Made by a program: the position numbers and the translations under genes
The notes under the pieces: generated by a model
Database searches by the model: none
What the model saw: the letters and a program-made list of their open reading frames with translations, nothing else
Told to the model about the DNA's origin: nothing
Assembly: GCA_027310725.1 (NCBI GenBank)
Contig: DAIDAG010000054.1
Coordinates: forward strand, 1 to 64,000
Reading direction: 5' to 3'
From: Sideroxydans sp.
GTDB taxonomy: Bacteria; Pseudomonadota; Gammaproteobacteria; Burkholderiales; Gallionellaceae
Length of the DNA stretch: 64,000 nucleotides
Shown: positions 51,544 to 61,158 of the stretch, piece by piece
Numbering within the stretch: the first letter of the stretch is position 1
Layout: every line of letters begins with the position of its first letter

Positions 51544-54500
51544 ATGTTCCGCACTTCGATAGGTAAATCCGCTCTTTCCGCCTTCCGTCTCGACAAACTG
51601 CGCATCGCGCTGAGCGCCACGAAATCGGGCGTCACCCTCGAAGACACCCGCCACTGCTACTTCACCGAACTTTCCGCCGAGCTTGCTCCGGCTGACGCTG
51701 TCCTGCTGGATCGTTTGCTCGGTCTGGATAAGAGTGCAGGCGAGCCCCATCTCGAGGGCAAGGTAACCCGCCTGCTGGTCGTGCCGCGCCTGGGCACCAT
51801 CTCGCCCTGGTCTTCCAAAGCCACCGACATCGCGCGCCATTGCGCCTTGCCGCAAGTCACGCGCATCGAGCGCGGCGTGCTGTTTTACCTGAAGACCAGG
51901 AGCGGCAAGCCTCTGACGGATACCGAAAAACAGGCCGTGCTGCCGTTGCTGCATGACCGCATGACAGAATCCGTGGTTGCCGACGTTGCAGGCCCTTCGA
52001 CTGAGCTCGGGACAGGCATCGAAGACAGGATATTCAAACACGGCACGCCGCAGCCGCTGTCCACAGTGGACGTCCTCGTAGGCGGCAATGCGGCGCTGGA
52101 AGCCGCCAACCGCAAACTGGGTCTGGCTCTCTCCGCCGACGAGATCGACTATCTGGTGCAGAACTTCACCAGGCTGGAACGCAACCCCACCGACGTCGAG
52201 CTGATGATGTTCGCGCAGGCCAACTCAGAACACTGCCGCCACAAGATATTCAACGCCGACTGGATCATCGACGACCAACAGCAGACCATCTCCCTGTTCG
52301 GCATGATCCGCAACACGCACAAGTTGCACCCCGAAGGCACCGTGGTTGCCTATTCCGACAATTCCTCGGTCATCAAGGGTGCCGAGATAGAGCGTTTCTA
52401 TCCGCGCAAGGACGGCAGCTACGCCTTCAGCAAGGAACTAACGCACACCCTGATGAAGGTCGAGACGCACAACCACCCGACCGCCATCGCGCCGTTCGCG
52501 GGGGCGGCGACCGGCTCCGGCGGCGAGATCCGCGACGAAGGTGCGACCGGCACGGGCTCCAAGCCGAAGGCCGGACTGACTGGGTTCTCGGTGTCCAACC
52601 TCAACATCCCGGGGTTCATACAGCCGTGGGAAATATTTGAGAAGGGGGAAGGAGGAAGGGAGTACGGTAAAACCGCCGCATCGCTGCTGAATTCACCCTT
52701 GAGCGCCGAAGGCGCGCTCCCTTCTCCCTTAAACCCTTCCCAGACGTACGGCAAGCCAGGGCGCATCGCGTCTCCTTTGCAGATCATGATCGACGGCCCC
52801 CTCGGTGGCGCGGCCTTCAACAACGAATTCGGCCGCCCCAACCTGGCTGGTTACTTCCGCACCTTCGAAGAGAATGTCAACGGCGAGATGCGCGGTTACC
52901 ACAAACCCATCATGCTGGCGGGCGGGGTTGGCAGCATTAGAGCCGAACACACGCACAAGCACGAGTTGCCGGTGGGCGCGGTGCTGATCCAGCTCGGCGG
53001 TCCCGGCATGCTGATCGGCCTCGGCGGCGGTGCGGCCTCCAGCATGGATACCGGCGCCAACGCCGAAAACCTCGATTTCGATTCCGTGCAGCGCGGCAAC
53101 CCCGAGATGCAGCGCCGCGCGCAGGAAGTCATCGATCGCTGCTGGCAGATGGGCGACGACAACCCCATCCTCTCCATCCACGACGTCGGTGCGGGAGGCA
53201 TTTCCAACGCGCTGCCGGAACTGGTGCATGGCGGCGGCAAGGGCGCGAAGTTCGAATTGCGCTCGGTGCCCTCTGAAGAGCGCGGCATGTCGCCGATGCA
53301 GATATGGAGCAACGAAGCGCAGGAACGCTACGTGCTGGCGATCCCGGTCGAGCGCGTGCTGGAATTCCAGGCATTGTGCGAACGCGAACGGTGTCCTTTT
53401 GCGGTGCTGGGGACGGCCATCCGCGAAGACCGGCTCGTGGTGCACGATGAAGAATTCGACAACAACGCGGTGGACATGCCGCTCTCCGTGTTGCTCGGCA
53501 AGCCGCCGAAGATGACGCGCAAGGTGGCACGCGAGCAGGTCACACTGCCCAAATTCGATACCGGCAACGTCGTGCTGAAGGAATCCATCGAGCGCGTGCT
53601 GCGTCTGCCCTCAGTGGCGGACAAGACCTTCCTCATCTCCATCGGCGACCGCACCGTGGGCGGCATGACCGCGCGCGACCAGATGGTCGGGCCGTGGCAA
53701 GTGCCGGTGGCGGATGTCGCCGTCACGCTGATGGGCTACAACACCTATCTGGGCGAAGCCTTCGCGCTCGGCGAACGCACACCCATCGCCGTGCTCAATG
53801 CGCCTGCTTCCGGCCGCATGGCCATCGGCGAGGCGATCACCAATATCGCGGCCGCGCAGATCGACAAGATCGGCGATATCAAACTCTCCGCCAACTGGAT
53901 GGCTGCCGCCGGACACCACGGCGAAGACGCTGCGCTGTTCGACACCGTCAAGGCCGTGGGCATGGAAATGTGCCCGCAGCTCGGTATCAGCATCCCGGTG
54001 GGCAAAGATTCGATGTCGATGAAGACCACCTGGAAAGAGGGCGAGCAGAGCAAAGCCGTCACCGCGCCGCTGTCGCTCATCGTCACCGCTTTCGCCCCAT
54101 GCAGCGATGCGCGCAAGACACTCACCCCGCAACTGGTAGCCGACACCGATACCGTCGTGCTGCTGTTCGACCTCGGCTGCGGCAAGAACCGCCTGGGCGG
54201 ATCGGCGCTGGCGCAGGTGTACAAGCAAGTCGGCGATGTCGCGCCGGACGTGGACGATGCCAAGAAACTCAAGGCCTTCTTCAGCCTTATCCAGCGCTTC
54301 AACAGCGAAGGGAAGCTTCTGGCTTACCATGACCGTTCCGACGGCGGCATGCTGGCGGCCCTGTGCGAGATGAGTTTCGCTTCGCACATCGGCCTGGACA
54401 TCCGCCTGGACGAATGCAAGGGCGACGACCTCGGCATATTATTCAACGAAGAACTCGGCGCGCTGGTGCAAGTGCATTGCGACGATCTGGCCGACATCTT

Positions 54501-55617
54501 CGTGCAGTGCGACGACGCAGGCCTTACCAACGTGCACGAAGTGGCGCGTCTCAACACCAGCGGCACCGTCAACATCTCGCACGGCAAGACGCAGTTGTAC
54601 AGCGAGAATGCGATCACCCTGCGTCGCATCTGGTCCGAAACCACCTGGCAGATACAAAAGCTGCGCGACAATCCGGCCTGCGCACAGCAGGAATACGAGC
54701 GCACGCTGGATGCGAAGGACCCGGGTCTGCATGTGAAGCTGACTTACGATCCGAACGAGAACCCTTATACCGTTCGCGGCGAGCCTGTCACCTCTGCCGC
54801 CCATCCTTCGACAAGGTCGGGACGAACGGCAGCGGCGGTGCTTACTTCGCGCCCCAGGATGGCCATCCTGCGCGAGCAGGGCGTGAACGGCCACGTCGAG
54901 ATGGCTGCCGCCTTCGACCGCGCCGGCTTCACCGCCGTGGATGTGCACATGAGCGACATCATCAGCGGCCGCGTGAAGCTGGCCGAATTCAAGGGCGTGG
55001 TGGCCTGTGGCGGATTCTCCTACGGCGACGTGCTGGGTGCGGGCGAGGGCTGGGCGAAATCCGTCCTGTTCAACCCGAGGGCGCGCGACGAGTTCGAGGC
55101 TTTCTTCAAGCGCAGTGACACATTCGCGCTCGGTGTGTGCAACGGCTGCCAGATGATGAGCAACCTGCACGAGATCATCCCGGGTGCGGAGAACTGGGCG
55201 CACTTCGCGCGCAACCAGTCGGAGCAGTTCGAGGCGCGCTTCGTCATGGTGGAAGTGCAGCAAACGCCGTCCATCCTGTTCGATAGCATGGCCGGCAGCC
55301 GCATGCCCATCGTCGTTGCGCACGGCGAAGGCTATGCAGACTTCGGCAACACCAAGCGCCTGCATGACGCACAACCGCTGGTCACGCTGCGCTATGTCGA
55401 TCACTACGGCAAACCGACGACTACCTATCCGCTCAACCCCAACGGCTCGCCGCAAGGCATCACCGGACTCACCACGCCGGACGGGCGCTTCAGCATCATG
55501 ATGCCGCACCCCGAGCGAGTGTTCCGTTCCGTGCAAAATTCCTGGTACCCGAAGGAGTGGCAGGAGAACGGCGCATGGCTGCGCATGTTCCAGAATGCAA
55601 GGAAGTGGGTGGGGTAG
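51544..55617 (+). CDS. purL: Phosphoribosylformylglycinamidine synthase
   Basis: PurL, 1357 residues, is the large single-chain FGAM synthase of purine synthesis, using glutamine and ATP. Seen are the FGAMS domains ([27 protein letters not shown]) and the C-terminal glutaminase with catalytic Cys in [10 protein letters not shown]. The usual length in E. coli is 1295; the extra 62 residues lie mainly in three inserts near residues 148-160, 362-402 and 1083-1103 that have dispersed-repeat sequence. The ATG at 51544 is chosen because upstream frame is antisense to nnrD. Confidence 0.95.
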   Translation: MFRTSIGKSALSAFRLDKLRIALSATKSGVTLEDTRHCYFTELSAELAPADAVLLDRLLGLDKSAGEPHLEGKVTRLLVVPRLGTISPWSSKATDIARHCALPQVTRIERGVLFYLKTRSGKPLTDTEKQAVLPLLHDRMTESVVADVAGPSTELGTGIEDRIFKHGTPQPLSTVDVLVGGNAALEAANRKLGLALSADEIDYLVQNFTRLERNPTDVELMMFAQANSEHCRHKIFNADWIIDDQQQTISLFGMIRNTHKLHPEGTVVAYSDNSSVIKGAEIERFYPRKDGSYAFSKELTHTLMKVETHNHPTAIAPFAGAATGSGGEIRDEGATGTGSKPKAGLTGFSVSNLNIPGFIQPWEIFEKGEGGREYGKTAASLLNSPLSAEGALPSPLNPSQTYGKPGRIASPLQIMIDGPLGGAAFNNEFGRPNLAGYFRTFEENVNGEMRGYHKPIMLAGGVGSIRAEHTHKHELPVGAVLIQLGGPGMLIGLGGGAASSMDTGANAENLDFDSVQRGNPEMQRRAQEVIDRCWQMGDDNPILSIHDVGAGGISNALPELVHGGGKGAKFELRSVPSEERGMSPMQIWSNEAQERYVLAIPVERVLEFQALCERERCPFAVLGTAIREDRLVVHDEEFDNNAVDMPLSVLLGKPPKMTRKVAREQVTLPKFDTGNVVLKESIERVLRLPSVADKTFLISIGDRTVGGMTARDQMVGPWQVPVADVAVTLMGYNTYLGEAFALGERTPIAVLNAPASGRMAIGEAITNIAAAQIDKIGDIKLSANWMAAAGHHGEDAALFDTVKAVGMEMCPQLGISIPVGKDSMSMKTTWKEGEQSKAVTAPLSLIVTAFAPCSDARKTLTPQLVADTDTVVLLFDLGCGKNRLGGSALAQVYKQVGDVAPDVDDAKKLKAFFSLIQRFNSEGKLLAYHDRSDGGMLAALCEMSFASHIGLDIRLDECKGDDLGILFNEELGALVQVHCDDLADIFVQCDDAGLTNVHEVARLNTSGTVNISHGKTQLYSENAITLRRIWSETTWQIQKLRDNPACAQQEYERTLDAKDPGLHVKLTYDPNENPYTVRGEPVTSAAHPSTRSGRTAAAVLTSRPRMAILREQGVNGHVEMAAAFDRAGFTAVDVHMSDIISGRVKLAEFKGVVACGGFSYGDVLGAGEGWAKSVLFNPRARDEFEAFFKRSDTFALGVCNGCQMMSNLHEIIPGAENWAHFARNQSEQFEARFVMVEVQQTPSILFDSMAGSRMPIVVAHGEGYADFGNTKRLHDAQPLVTLRYVDHYGKPTTTYPLNPNGSPQGITGLTTPDGRFSIMMPHPERVFRSVQNSWYPKEWQENGAWLRMFQNARKWVG
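51993..52017 (+). repeat. Dispersed repeat in purL, copy 1
   Basis: CCTTCGACTGAGCTCGGGAC followed by AGGC adds about ten residues ([10 protein letters not shown]) between ESV and IEDRIF of PurL. The unit resembles a widespread palindromic repeat of proteobacteria. Confidence 0.6.
52631..52746 (+). repeat. Palindromic element inserted in frame in purL
   Basis: A segment of about 115 bases has outer complementary parts (GGGAAGGAGGAAGGGAG-type and CTCCCTTCTCCC) and an inner hairpin GAGCGCC/GGCGCGCTC. It lies between QPWE and YGKPGRI, where E. coli has only two residues. It keeps the frame and adds about 36 amino acids. Short repeats TACGG(T/C)AA at 52663 and 52746 flank part of it. Confidence 0.65.
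54805..54829 (+). repeat. Dispersed repeat in purL, copy 2
   Basis: CCTTCGACAAGGTCGGGACG then AACGG lies in the linker before the glutaminase domain and is related to the repeat at 51993. It encodes HPSTRSGRT within an Ala-rich extra segment of about 15 residues. Confidence 0.6.
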
Positions 55618-56069
55618 AGTTGACATACCCATATTGGGTAGTAAGATGCCCGCTATGGGCATAAAGGCAAAAACTTCTACTCCCGTTCAGCACAACAGTT
55701 TATCCGCTGCGCTGTTTTCCAATACGCAACAACGGGTGCTGGGATTATTGTTCGGGCAGCCACAACGCAGTTTCTTTGCCACCGAGTTGATCGGGTTGTC
55801 CGGCGGCGGTTCCGGTGCGGTGCAGCGCGAGTTGAAACGCCTGGATGAAAGCGGCTTGGTGACAGTCAAGCGCTTGGGAAACCAGAAGCACTATCAGGCG
55901 AACCCGCGGTCACCGATCTTTTCCGAACTATGCGGCATCGTGCAAAAGACCGCGGAATCGGCCGAGCCGTTGCCCGACCTCTCCATCCGTACCGAAGGGC
56001 TCCGCTCCGCCGCGTCGACGCGGCGCGAGAACGGCGAATGGCTGCGCATGTTCCACAATGCCAGGAAGT
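55564..56069 (+). repeat. Direct repeat of the purL tail flanking a regulator gene
   Basis: Forty-three bases at 55564-55606 (last codons of purL) recur at 56027-56069 with three mismatches. Both are in frame and read ENGxWLRMFxNARK. The second copy ends the regulator gene between the repeats. Confidence 0.85.
55626..55640. promoter_or_regulatory. Palindromic operator before the small regulator
   Basis: TACCCATATTGGGTA is a perfect inverted repeat (TACCCA, TAT spacer, TGGGTA), five bases ahead of the regulator ATG. It is a likely autoregulatory site. Confidence 0.6.
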
Positions 56070-56071
56070 AA
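55646..56071 (+). CDS. Winged-helix regulator truncated and fused to a purL tail
   Basis: A 141-residue product. Residues about 15-110 form an ArsR/MarR-like winged helix: LFSNTQQRVLGLLFGQPQ, GSGAVQRELKRLDESGLV and VKRLGNQKHYQANPRSPIF, typical of HTH proteins associated with nucleotidyltransferases. After AEPLPD the usual continuation is missing; the chain ends ENGEWLRMFHNARK, a copy of the PurL C-terminus. No nucleotidyltransferase follows. The gene is probably a truncated, rearranged regulator; whether it works is unclear. Confidence 0.65.
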   Translation: MPAMGIKAKTSTPVQHNSLSAALFSNTQQRVLGLLFGQPQRSFFATELIGLSGGGSGAVQRELKRLDESGLVTVKRLGNQKHYQANPRSPIFSELCGIVQKTAESAEPLPDLSIRTEGLRSAASTRRENGEWLRMFHNARK

Positions 56072-56131
56072 GCGGGCTTGGCATTTCCCGCGCTGTCCTG
56101 GATCGCTCTGAAGCAGTCCTCTATTGCCGGC

Positions 56132-57496
56132 CTACCGGATCCACACGGTCTTCGCGTTCACAAATTCATGTATCCCCAGCCTGGACAGCTCGCGTCCATA
56201 GCCCGAAGACTTGATGCCGCCGAACGGCAAGCGCGGATCGGATTTGACCATGCCGTTGATGAAGGTGCATCCGGCCTGGATACGGGTCGCCAGTTGTTCG
56301 GCCCGCGCCACGTCCTTGCTCCAGATCGATGAACCAAGCCCGAAACGGGTCTCGTTCGCGATGTTCAGCGCATCCTCCTCACTTGCGGCGCGAATCGCGA
56401 TGGCGACCGGCCCGAACAGCTCCTCGTGGTAAGCGCAGGTTTTGGCGGTGACGCGATCCAGAATGGAGGGCTGGTAGAAGAATCCCGCGCGCTCCGCCGG
56501 CTTGCATCCGGTCACTGGGACCGCCCCCTGGGCAATCGATTCGGTGACCTGCCGGTGCAGGTTGTCGCGCAGATCGAGGCGTGCCATGGGGCCGATCTGC
56601 GTGGTCTCGTCCATCGGGTCGCCGAGCTGGAGCGCCTCCACTCTGGTTGTGAGGCGGTGCAGAAATTCTTCCGCGATCTGCGGCACGAGGATGAATCTCT
56701 TTGCCGCGATGCACGATTGCCCGCCATTGAGGTAGCGCGAGGCGACTGCCATATCGGTTGCCAATTCCAGATCGGCATCGTGCAGCACGATGAACGGGTC
56801 GGAGCCGCCCAATTCCAGCACGCATTTCTTCAGGTACTGGCCGGCACAGGCCGCCACTTTGCGTCCTGCCGCTTCCGATCCGGTGAGTGTGACTGCGTGG
56901 ATATGCGGACTGGCGATCGCCCCGGCGACGTGTTCGACCTCGATCATCAGGTTCGTGAACAACCCCTCCGGCAGACCGCTGTCGCGAAAGATCGCCTCAA
57001 TCGCCAGTGCGCACTGCGGCACATTGGGGGCGTGCTTCAACGCGACAGCATTGCCCGCCATCAAGGCCGGAGCGGCTGCGCGGAACACTTGCCAGAAAGG
57101 AAAGTTCCACGGCATGACGGCGAGCAACACGCCGAGCGGGTAATGCGCGACATAACTCTTTCCTGCATCCGATGGAATCGGTTCGGCGCGCAGAAAATCC
57201 TCGGCATGCAGGGCATAAAAGTCGCAGGCACCCGCGCACTTCTCGACTTCGGCGCGCGCCTCGCGTAGCGGTTTGCCCATTTCCAGCGTGATGAGTGCCG
57301 CATATTGCCCAAGCTGCGCGCGTAACCGGGTCGCTGCATTGCGCAGTATTTCGGCGCGTTGGGAGAAAGGGTTTTGCGCCCACAGTTGCTGCGCGCTGTG
57401 GGCTTTTTGCAATGCGCTATTTAAAAGATCGACATCCCAACTGGTGTGGGACTGGATCAGCTGATCGTTGGCCGGGTTGCGGCTTGTGAAGGACAT
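56132..57496 (-). CDS. NAD(P)-dependent aldehyde dehydrogenase (succinate-semialdehyde type)
   Basis: The 454-residue enzyme is of the aldehyde dehydrogenase superfamily, closest in pattern to GabD/Sad. Catalytic Cys in NGGQSCIAAKRF, catalytic Glu in LELGGSDPFIV, and MPWNFPFWQVFRAAAPALMAGN are present. It oxidises an aldehyde, likely succinate semialdehyde, with NAD(P)+. The ATG at 57496 is used since the 48 upstream residues are not protein-like. It has no partner genes. Confidence 0.9.
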   Translation of the reverse strand: MSFTSRNPANDQLIQSHTSWDVDLLNSALQKAHSAQQLWAQNPFSQRAEILRNAATRLRAQLGQYAALITLEMGKPLREARAEVEKCAGACDFYALHAEDFLRAEPIPSDAGKSYVAHYPLGVLLAVMPWNFPFWQVFRAAAPALMAGNAVALKHAPNVPQCALAIEAIFRDSGLPEGLFTNLMIEVEHVAGAIASPHIHAVTLTGSEAAGRKVAACAGQYLKKCVLELGGSDPFIVLHDADLELATDMAVASRYLNGGQSCIAAKRFILVPQIAEEFLHRLTTRVEALQLGDPMDETTQIGPMARLDLRDNLHRQVTESIAQGAVPVTGCKPAERAGFFYQPSILDRVTAKTCAYHEELFGPVAIAIRAASEEDALNIANETRFGLGSSIWSKDVARAEQLATRIQAGCTFINGMVKSDPRLPFGGIKSSGYGRELSRLGIHEFVNAKTVWIR

Positions 57497-57671
57497 GTTC
57501 TTCGTGCCTTTAGGGGTTGTCGGATAGCCGGGAATTCCGTTCCTCCGGTGAGTCCATATTAACCATTTATCCGAATTTGGTCGTCCGTTTGTCGTTTTCG
57601 ATAAAAGCGCAAGTCGATACCCATTATTCTCGTAGAGCAATTATTGCCGAATATGCAGAAAGGGGGAGATC

Positions 57672-58340
57672 TTGGAAATACATTTCAAAACCAAAGAAGT
57701 GGCCATATTGCTGGCGGCTTCATTGATGAGCTTTCTGGCCAATATTCCCGATTCCATTCTGGGTAATCTGGTCGACAAAAGGATATTGCTGGTCGCATTG
57801 GCGACCCTGGTGGTTGTAGCGATGTTCCGCTATTTGCGGATGCTGCTGTTGTTAACCATTTCAATTCTGGCGATCGGAGCCAACCTTCCGGCGGAAATGG
57901 CAACCGCGTTGGGTATCAGCCAGACGGCATTGCTCGTGTCCCTTGGTGTCGTGGTTGCGCTCACGCTGCTGAACCGCTACATGAACTGGTTGCCCACCGA
58001 TAAGGAATCGCCTCCTCCGGAGACCGGGGATGTACGCCAGGCCCTGCTTGCCGCAATTGAAAAAGGCGACAAGGCTACCGTGGAGCGGCTGTTGGGCATG
58101 AACGCAAACGTCAACTTCACGCTGTACGGCACGACTCCCTTGCATTTGGCTGCCGAGAAAGGCTACCCCGAGATCGTGCGGCTGCTCATCGCCTATGGGG
58201 CTGACTTTCAAAAGGAGAATGCGGAGGGAAAAACCCCCCTGGATGTGGCTTTGTCAAAAATGAAGTTCATCCAGACCGAGGAGATACTCATTAACGCCCA
58301 TAATTCTTATGGTGCGATCTATGGCCGGTCGGAAACTTGA
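57672..58340 (+). CDS. Ankyrin-repeat membrane protein
   Basis: The 222-residue protein begins with TTG behind GGGGGAG. It has about three or four hydrophobic helices (residues 10-105) and a C-terminal part with two ankyrin repeats (VRQALLAAIEKGDKATVERL, TPLHLAAEKGYPEIVRLLI). Ankyrins mediate protein contacts; such small membrane forms are common in betaproteobacteria and of unknown function. No partner is nearby. Confidence 0.75.
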   Translation: MEIHFKTKEVAILLAASLMSFLANIPDSILGNLVDKRILLVALATLVVVAMFRYLRMLLLLTISILAIGANLPAEMATALGISQTALLVSLGVVVALTLLNRYMNWLPTDKESPPPETGDVRQALLAAIEKGDKATVERLLGMNANVNFTLYGTTPLHLAAEKGYPEIVRLLIAYGADFQKENAEGKTPLDVALSKMKFIQTEEILINAHNSYGAIYGRSET

Positions 58341-58440
58341 AAGGTTGCAGAGATGGAATATGGAAACCCATGCTGCAGTCTGGGAAATGGCTGCACCTGA
58401 AGGTTCCGTCGTCGTAAAGCCGTAAGGCTTCGTGACGAGA

Positions 58441-58467
58441 AAAAAGCGACCGTCGGGTCGCTTTTTA
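58441..58467 (+). terminator. Rho-independent terminator
   Basis: GCGACC and GGGTCGC form a hairpin flanked by an A-run and a T-run. It ends the ankyrin gene transcript and lies 66 bases before the tpm start. Confidence 0.85.
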
Positions 58468-58532
58468 TTTGCATGTTCCGCTGTAAACTTTGCGCCTTGC
58501 CGTGTGGCATTTCCAAACATGAAGGTGCGAAC

Positions 58533-59189
58533 ATGAAAAAGGAATTTTGGCTGGAACGCTGGGAGCGGGCGGAGATCGGTTTTCACCAGAACGAGATCAA
58601 CCCGTATTTGCGTCAATTCTGGAAAGAGTTGCCTTGTTCAGGCAGCGGCGAGGTGTTCGTGCCGCTGTGCGGCAAGAGCCAGGACATGGCGTGGCTGCGC
58701 CAGCAAGGATGCACGGTGCTGGGGGTGGAGCTCAGCTCCATAGCGGTGCAGGATTTTTTCACGGAAAGCGGAAAATCACCGACGCATACCAAAAACGACA
58801 AGTTCGAAACGTGCGAGGCAGACGGCATTCGCATCCTGTGCGGGGATTTCTTCGACCTGGGCAGGAAAGACCTGGCGAACATCAGCGCGGTGTACGACCG
58901 CGCATCGCTGGTGGCCTTGCCGCCGGACATGCGCGAGCGTTATGCGCGCCACCTGGTGGATATCCTGCCGCCCGGGACGAAAATCCTGCTGATCACGTTC
59001 GATTATCCGCAGGCGGAGATGCAGGGGCCGCCGTTTGCGGTGTCGACAAGCGAAGTCGAGGCGCTCTACGGCAAGTACGCCGAGATACGCCAGCTGGCAC
59101 AGAAAGACACGTTGCCGGAAAACCCGCGCTTCGCACAACGCGGCGTGAGCCGTATGGAGGAGAGCATTTTTCTGCTGACCTTGCGCTAG
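58533..59189 (+). CDS. tpm: Thiopurine S-methyltransferase
   Basis: This 218-residue protein matches bacterial Tpm, which methylates thiopurines, selenium or tellurium compounds with S-adenosylmethionine. Sequence features: FWLERWERAEIGFHQNEIN, PLCGKSQDMAWL, and GVELSSIAVQDFF for the SAM site, DRASLVALPPDMRERY later. The ATG at 58533 is preceded by GAAGGTGCG. In bacteria it gives resistance to tellurite and selenite. Confidence 0.93.
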   Translation: MKKEFWLERWERAEIGFHQNEINPYLRQFWKELPCSGSGEVFVPLCGKSQDMAWLRQQGCTVLGVELSSIAVQDFFTESGKSPTHTKNDKFETCEADGIRILCGDFFDLGRKDLANISAVYDRASLVALPPDMRERYARHLVDILPPGTKILLITFDYPQAEMQGPPFAVSTSEVEALYGKYAEIRQLAQKDTLPENPRFAQRGVSRMEESIFLLTLR

Positions 59190-59322
59190 AGTGTGACGCT
59201 GCCTGCGTTGGCGCAATTCCATTCGCGCATGACAAATCCTGATTGGCTAAGAACTCAGTTAACCTCCTTTTCCGCAGGCGAAAGAAAAGGTTTAACGCAA
59301 ATTGTCCGTTAGCAGAATCTGC

Positions 59323-59446
59323 GTCATTCCGGCGCAGGCCGGAATCCAGACGATTAAAAAATCCCTACAAAAGTGGGGCAACATGATGGTTTTGTCCGCT
59401 TCGCGGAATGTTTTTATGGCTGGATTCCGGCCTGCGCCGGAATGAC
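59323..59446. repeat. Inverted repeat, possible MITE-like or terminator element
   Basis: Two 27-base arms (59323-59349 and 59420-59446) are perfect reverse complements and contain a CCGGCGCAGGCCGG core, itself palindromic. The core is widely found in proteobacterial intergenic repeats. The 70 bases between have no gene. It lies 28 bases after the end of the rhodanese-like gene on the minus strand. Confidence 0.8.
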
Positions 59447-59473
59447 AGTCTGTGGAGGATGTCGCCAACGCGA

Positions 59474-60049
59474 TCAAGTGACGGTAAGCCCCAGCGAGCA
59501 CCAGTCCTGCATGCCTCCGCGATACCATTTGAGCTTGCCGGCGGGGTAGCCCAGGGCGAGCAGGGTGCGGATGTAGTTCGGCGTCTGTCCGCACCACGGC
59601 CCATTGCAGAAGATCGCGACCGTGCAGGCGGCGCTGAAGTCGTAAGTCCCGGCGGTTTCTTTCACTTCAAAAGACTCGATCAATGTCTTCTTCACGCCGG
59701 GCAGGTCTGTGGCCTGGCCTGCCATGTTCTGCGCATAAGGGATGTTGACTGAGCCGGGAATGGTGCCCTTCGCATACCAGTCCGGCGTGCGGGAATCGAC
59801 GACCATGAGCTTGCTCTCTCCCTTACGTATGCGCTGCAGGCAGTCCAGCACTTCCAGTTCGCCCAGCGTTTCCACTCCCGGCGCCAGTTGCATCGGCTGG
59901 ATGCAATACGGCGGGCACTTGCGCGCGATGACGGCATAATCCGTCCTGATCGTCGCTGCCGGGTCCTGTTCGCGTTGTATCGTGACGGGTTTGCCCAGGT
60001 GCAGTACTTCCACCGTCGGCATGCCTGCGCATATGTTGTAGTCGGTCAT
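59474..60049 (-). CDS. Rhodanese-domain protein
   Basis: A 191-residue protein with one rhodanese domain (about 65-185): VDSRTPDWYAKGTIPGSVNIPY and the active-site loop FCNGPWCGQTPN with the sulfur-accepting Cys. The N-terminal 60 residues are an extension with CPPYC that may bind metal. It should transfer sulfane sulfur or act as a scaffold. It stands alone. Confidence 0.83.
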   Translation of the reverse strand: MTDYNICAGMPTVEVLHLGKPVTIQREQDPAATIRTDYAVIARKCPPYCIQPMQLAPGVETLGELEVLDCLQRIRKGESKLMVVDSRTPDWYAKGTIPGSVNIPYAQNMAGQATDLPGVKKTLIESFEVKETAGTYDFSAACTVAIFCNGPWCGQTPNYIRTLLALGYPAGKLKWYRGGMQDWCSLGLTVT

Positions 60050-60252
60050 GGCGATTCTGTGTCTGGAAATATCGTGAGGGTATTGATTGTACCGGAGTCG
60101 ATATTGATGAGTCCGTTCGTGTTGAGCTTGATGGAACTACCAGCCATTCGACCAAGCCCGCAAGCGGGCAAGTCGCTGGTCATATCGAAGGGCGGATTCC
60201 GCATCTGATTGATTGTGCGTCATCGTCCCTTCAGTTCTCTCACGCCTGATAC

Positions 60253-60444
60253 CTACTTCTTATCGCCTTTGCTGGCGTCCTCAATTTTGTCTCCGGCTTT
60301 TTCAAGCTGCTGCCCGGTTTTATCGACTGCATTGTCGACTGCTTTGCCGGCTTTTTCTGCCGGGCCTTCCTTCTGGCAGGCGGACAGCATCACAATGATC
60401 GCACTCATGATGAGGGTCGCACTGATGGTTTTTTGAATCTTCAT
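60253..60444 (-). CDS. Small lipoprotein with amphipathic helix
   Basis: The 63-residue product starts at the ATG 60444 after CGGGAGAAAC. Signal peptide with lipobox MLSAC (Cys23), then a charged helical segment (EKAGKAVDNAVDKTGQQLEK), which resembles small stress-linked lipoproteins of the entericidin or LEA-like type. Its function is not known. Confidence 0.7.
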   Translation of the reverse strand: MKIQKTISATLIMSAIIVMLSACQKEGPAEKAGKAVDNAVDKTGQQLEKAGDKIEDASKGDKK

Positions 60445-60590
60445 TTTGAGTTTCTCCCGATGATGTAATGAGGGCACATTCTCCGTGTCCTTCGAAGGTA
60501 TATATCTCAAGGCGAACAGCTAAAGCAGTGATTAGCTCTTGCAGCACCCGGCGACTGCCCGCTGCCGCCAATGAGCGTCACTGTAACGAA

Positions 60591-60764
60591 TCAGATACGC
60601 TTGATGGCTTCCTTGACATCGCCAAAGGATTTTTCGGCTTTGCCGGCGATTTGCTTGTTGAGGCCTTTGACTTGCTGCTCTTTGCTGCCAACCAGCTTGC
60701 CGGCTTCTTCTTGTACCTTGCCGGCGACATCCTTTGCAGCACCTTTGATTTGATTCTTGTTCAT
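60591..60764 (-). CDS. CsbD-family stress protein
   Basis: A 57-residue CsbD-like protein (MNKNQIKGAAKDVAGKVQEE, and AEKSFGDVKEAIKR at the end). The family is linked to general stress responses in many bacteria, without a proven mechanism. The ATG at 60764 is preferred over the earlier one at 60779 because GGAG lies at a better distance. Confidence 0.87.
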   Translation of the reverse strand: MNKNQIKGAAKDVAGKVQEEAGKLVGSKEQQVKGLNKQIAGKAEKSFGDVKEAIKRI

Positions 60765-60871
60765 GATCACGTTCTCCATTCAAGTTGGCAGGTCAGCCCT
60801 GCTGGAGTTTCAGATTGGACGAAAAGATGCCGCAAATCTGTGCGGTAACATACCTAAAAAAGGCCTCGCTA

Positions 60872-61135
60872 CTATTTTTTGGTGAATAGATCATCAAGTG
60901 GATTCTTTCCATCAGATGCGATACCCGAAACCTTCTTAACGGTGAACTCCTCTTCGAGGTTGTCCCGATAAAAGCTCCAGGCCGCCCCCGAGCTGCTCAG
61001 CCGGCGCCAGATGTCCTCCCCGACGCCGCTGTATTGGAGCGTGTCGCCATTGTCGAGCTGTACCTGCAGGATGCGTGCTCGCGCATCGTAGCCGATGGCG
61101 CGCAGCTTGCCGGAATTGATCTTTTTCATTTCCAT
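60872..61135 (-). CDS. KTSC-domain protein
   Basis: About 87 residues containing a KTSC domain (SGKLRAIGYDARARILQVQLDNG shortened to its core IGYDARARILQVQL; and YSGVGEDIW). The family is thought to bind RNA or act with lysyl-tRNA synthetase-like partners; function is not proven. A FYRDNL segment follows. Start at 61135 or 61129. Confidence 0.72.
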   Translation of the reverse strand: MEMKKINSGKLRAIGYDARARILQVQLDNGDTLQYSGVGEDIWRRLSSSGAAWSFYRDNLEEEFTVKKVSGIASDGKNPLDDLFTKK

Positions 61136-61158
61136 CGTTCTGGGGTTCCGGTGGTTAT

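Noticed and set aside
60160-60175. Short hairpin GCCCGC/GCGGGC after the spanned rhodanese promoter region
   Set aside because: No T-run and no gene end close by; too small to call.
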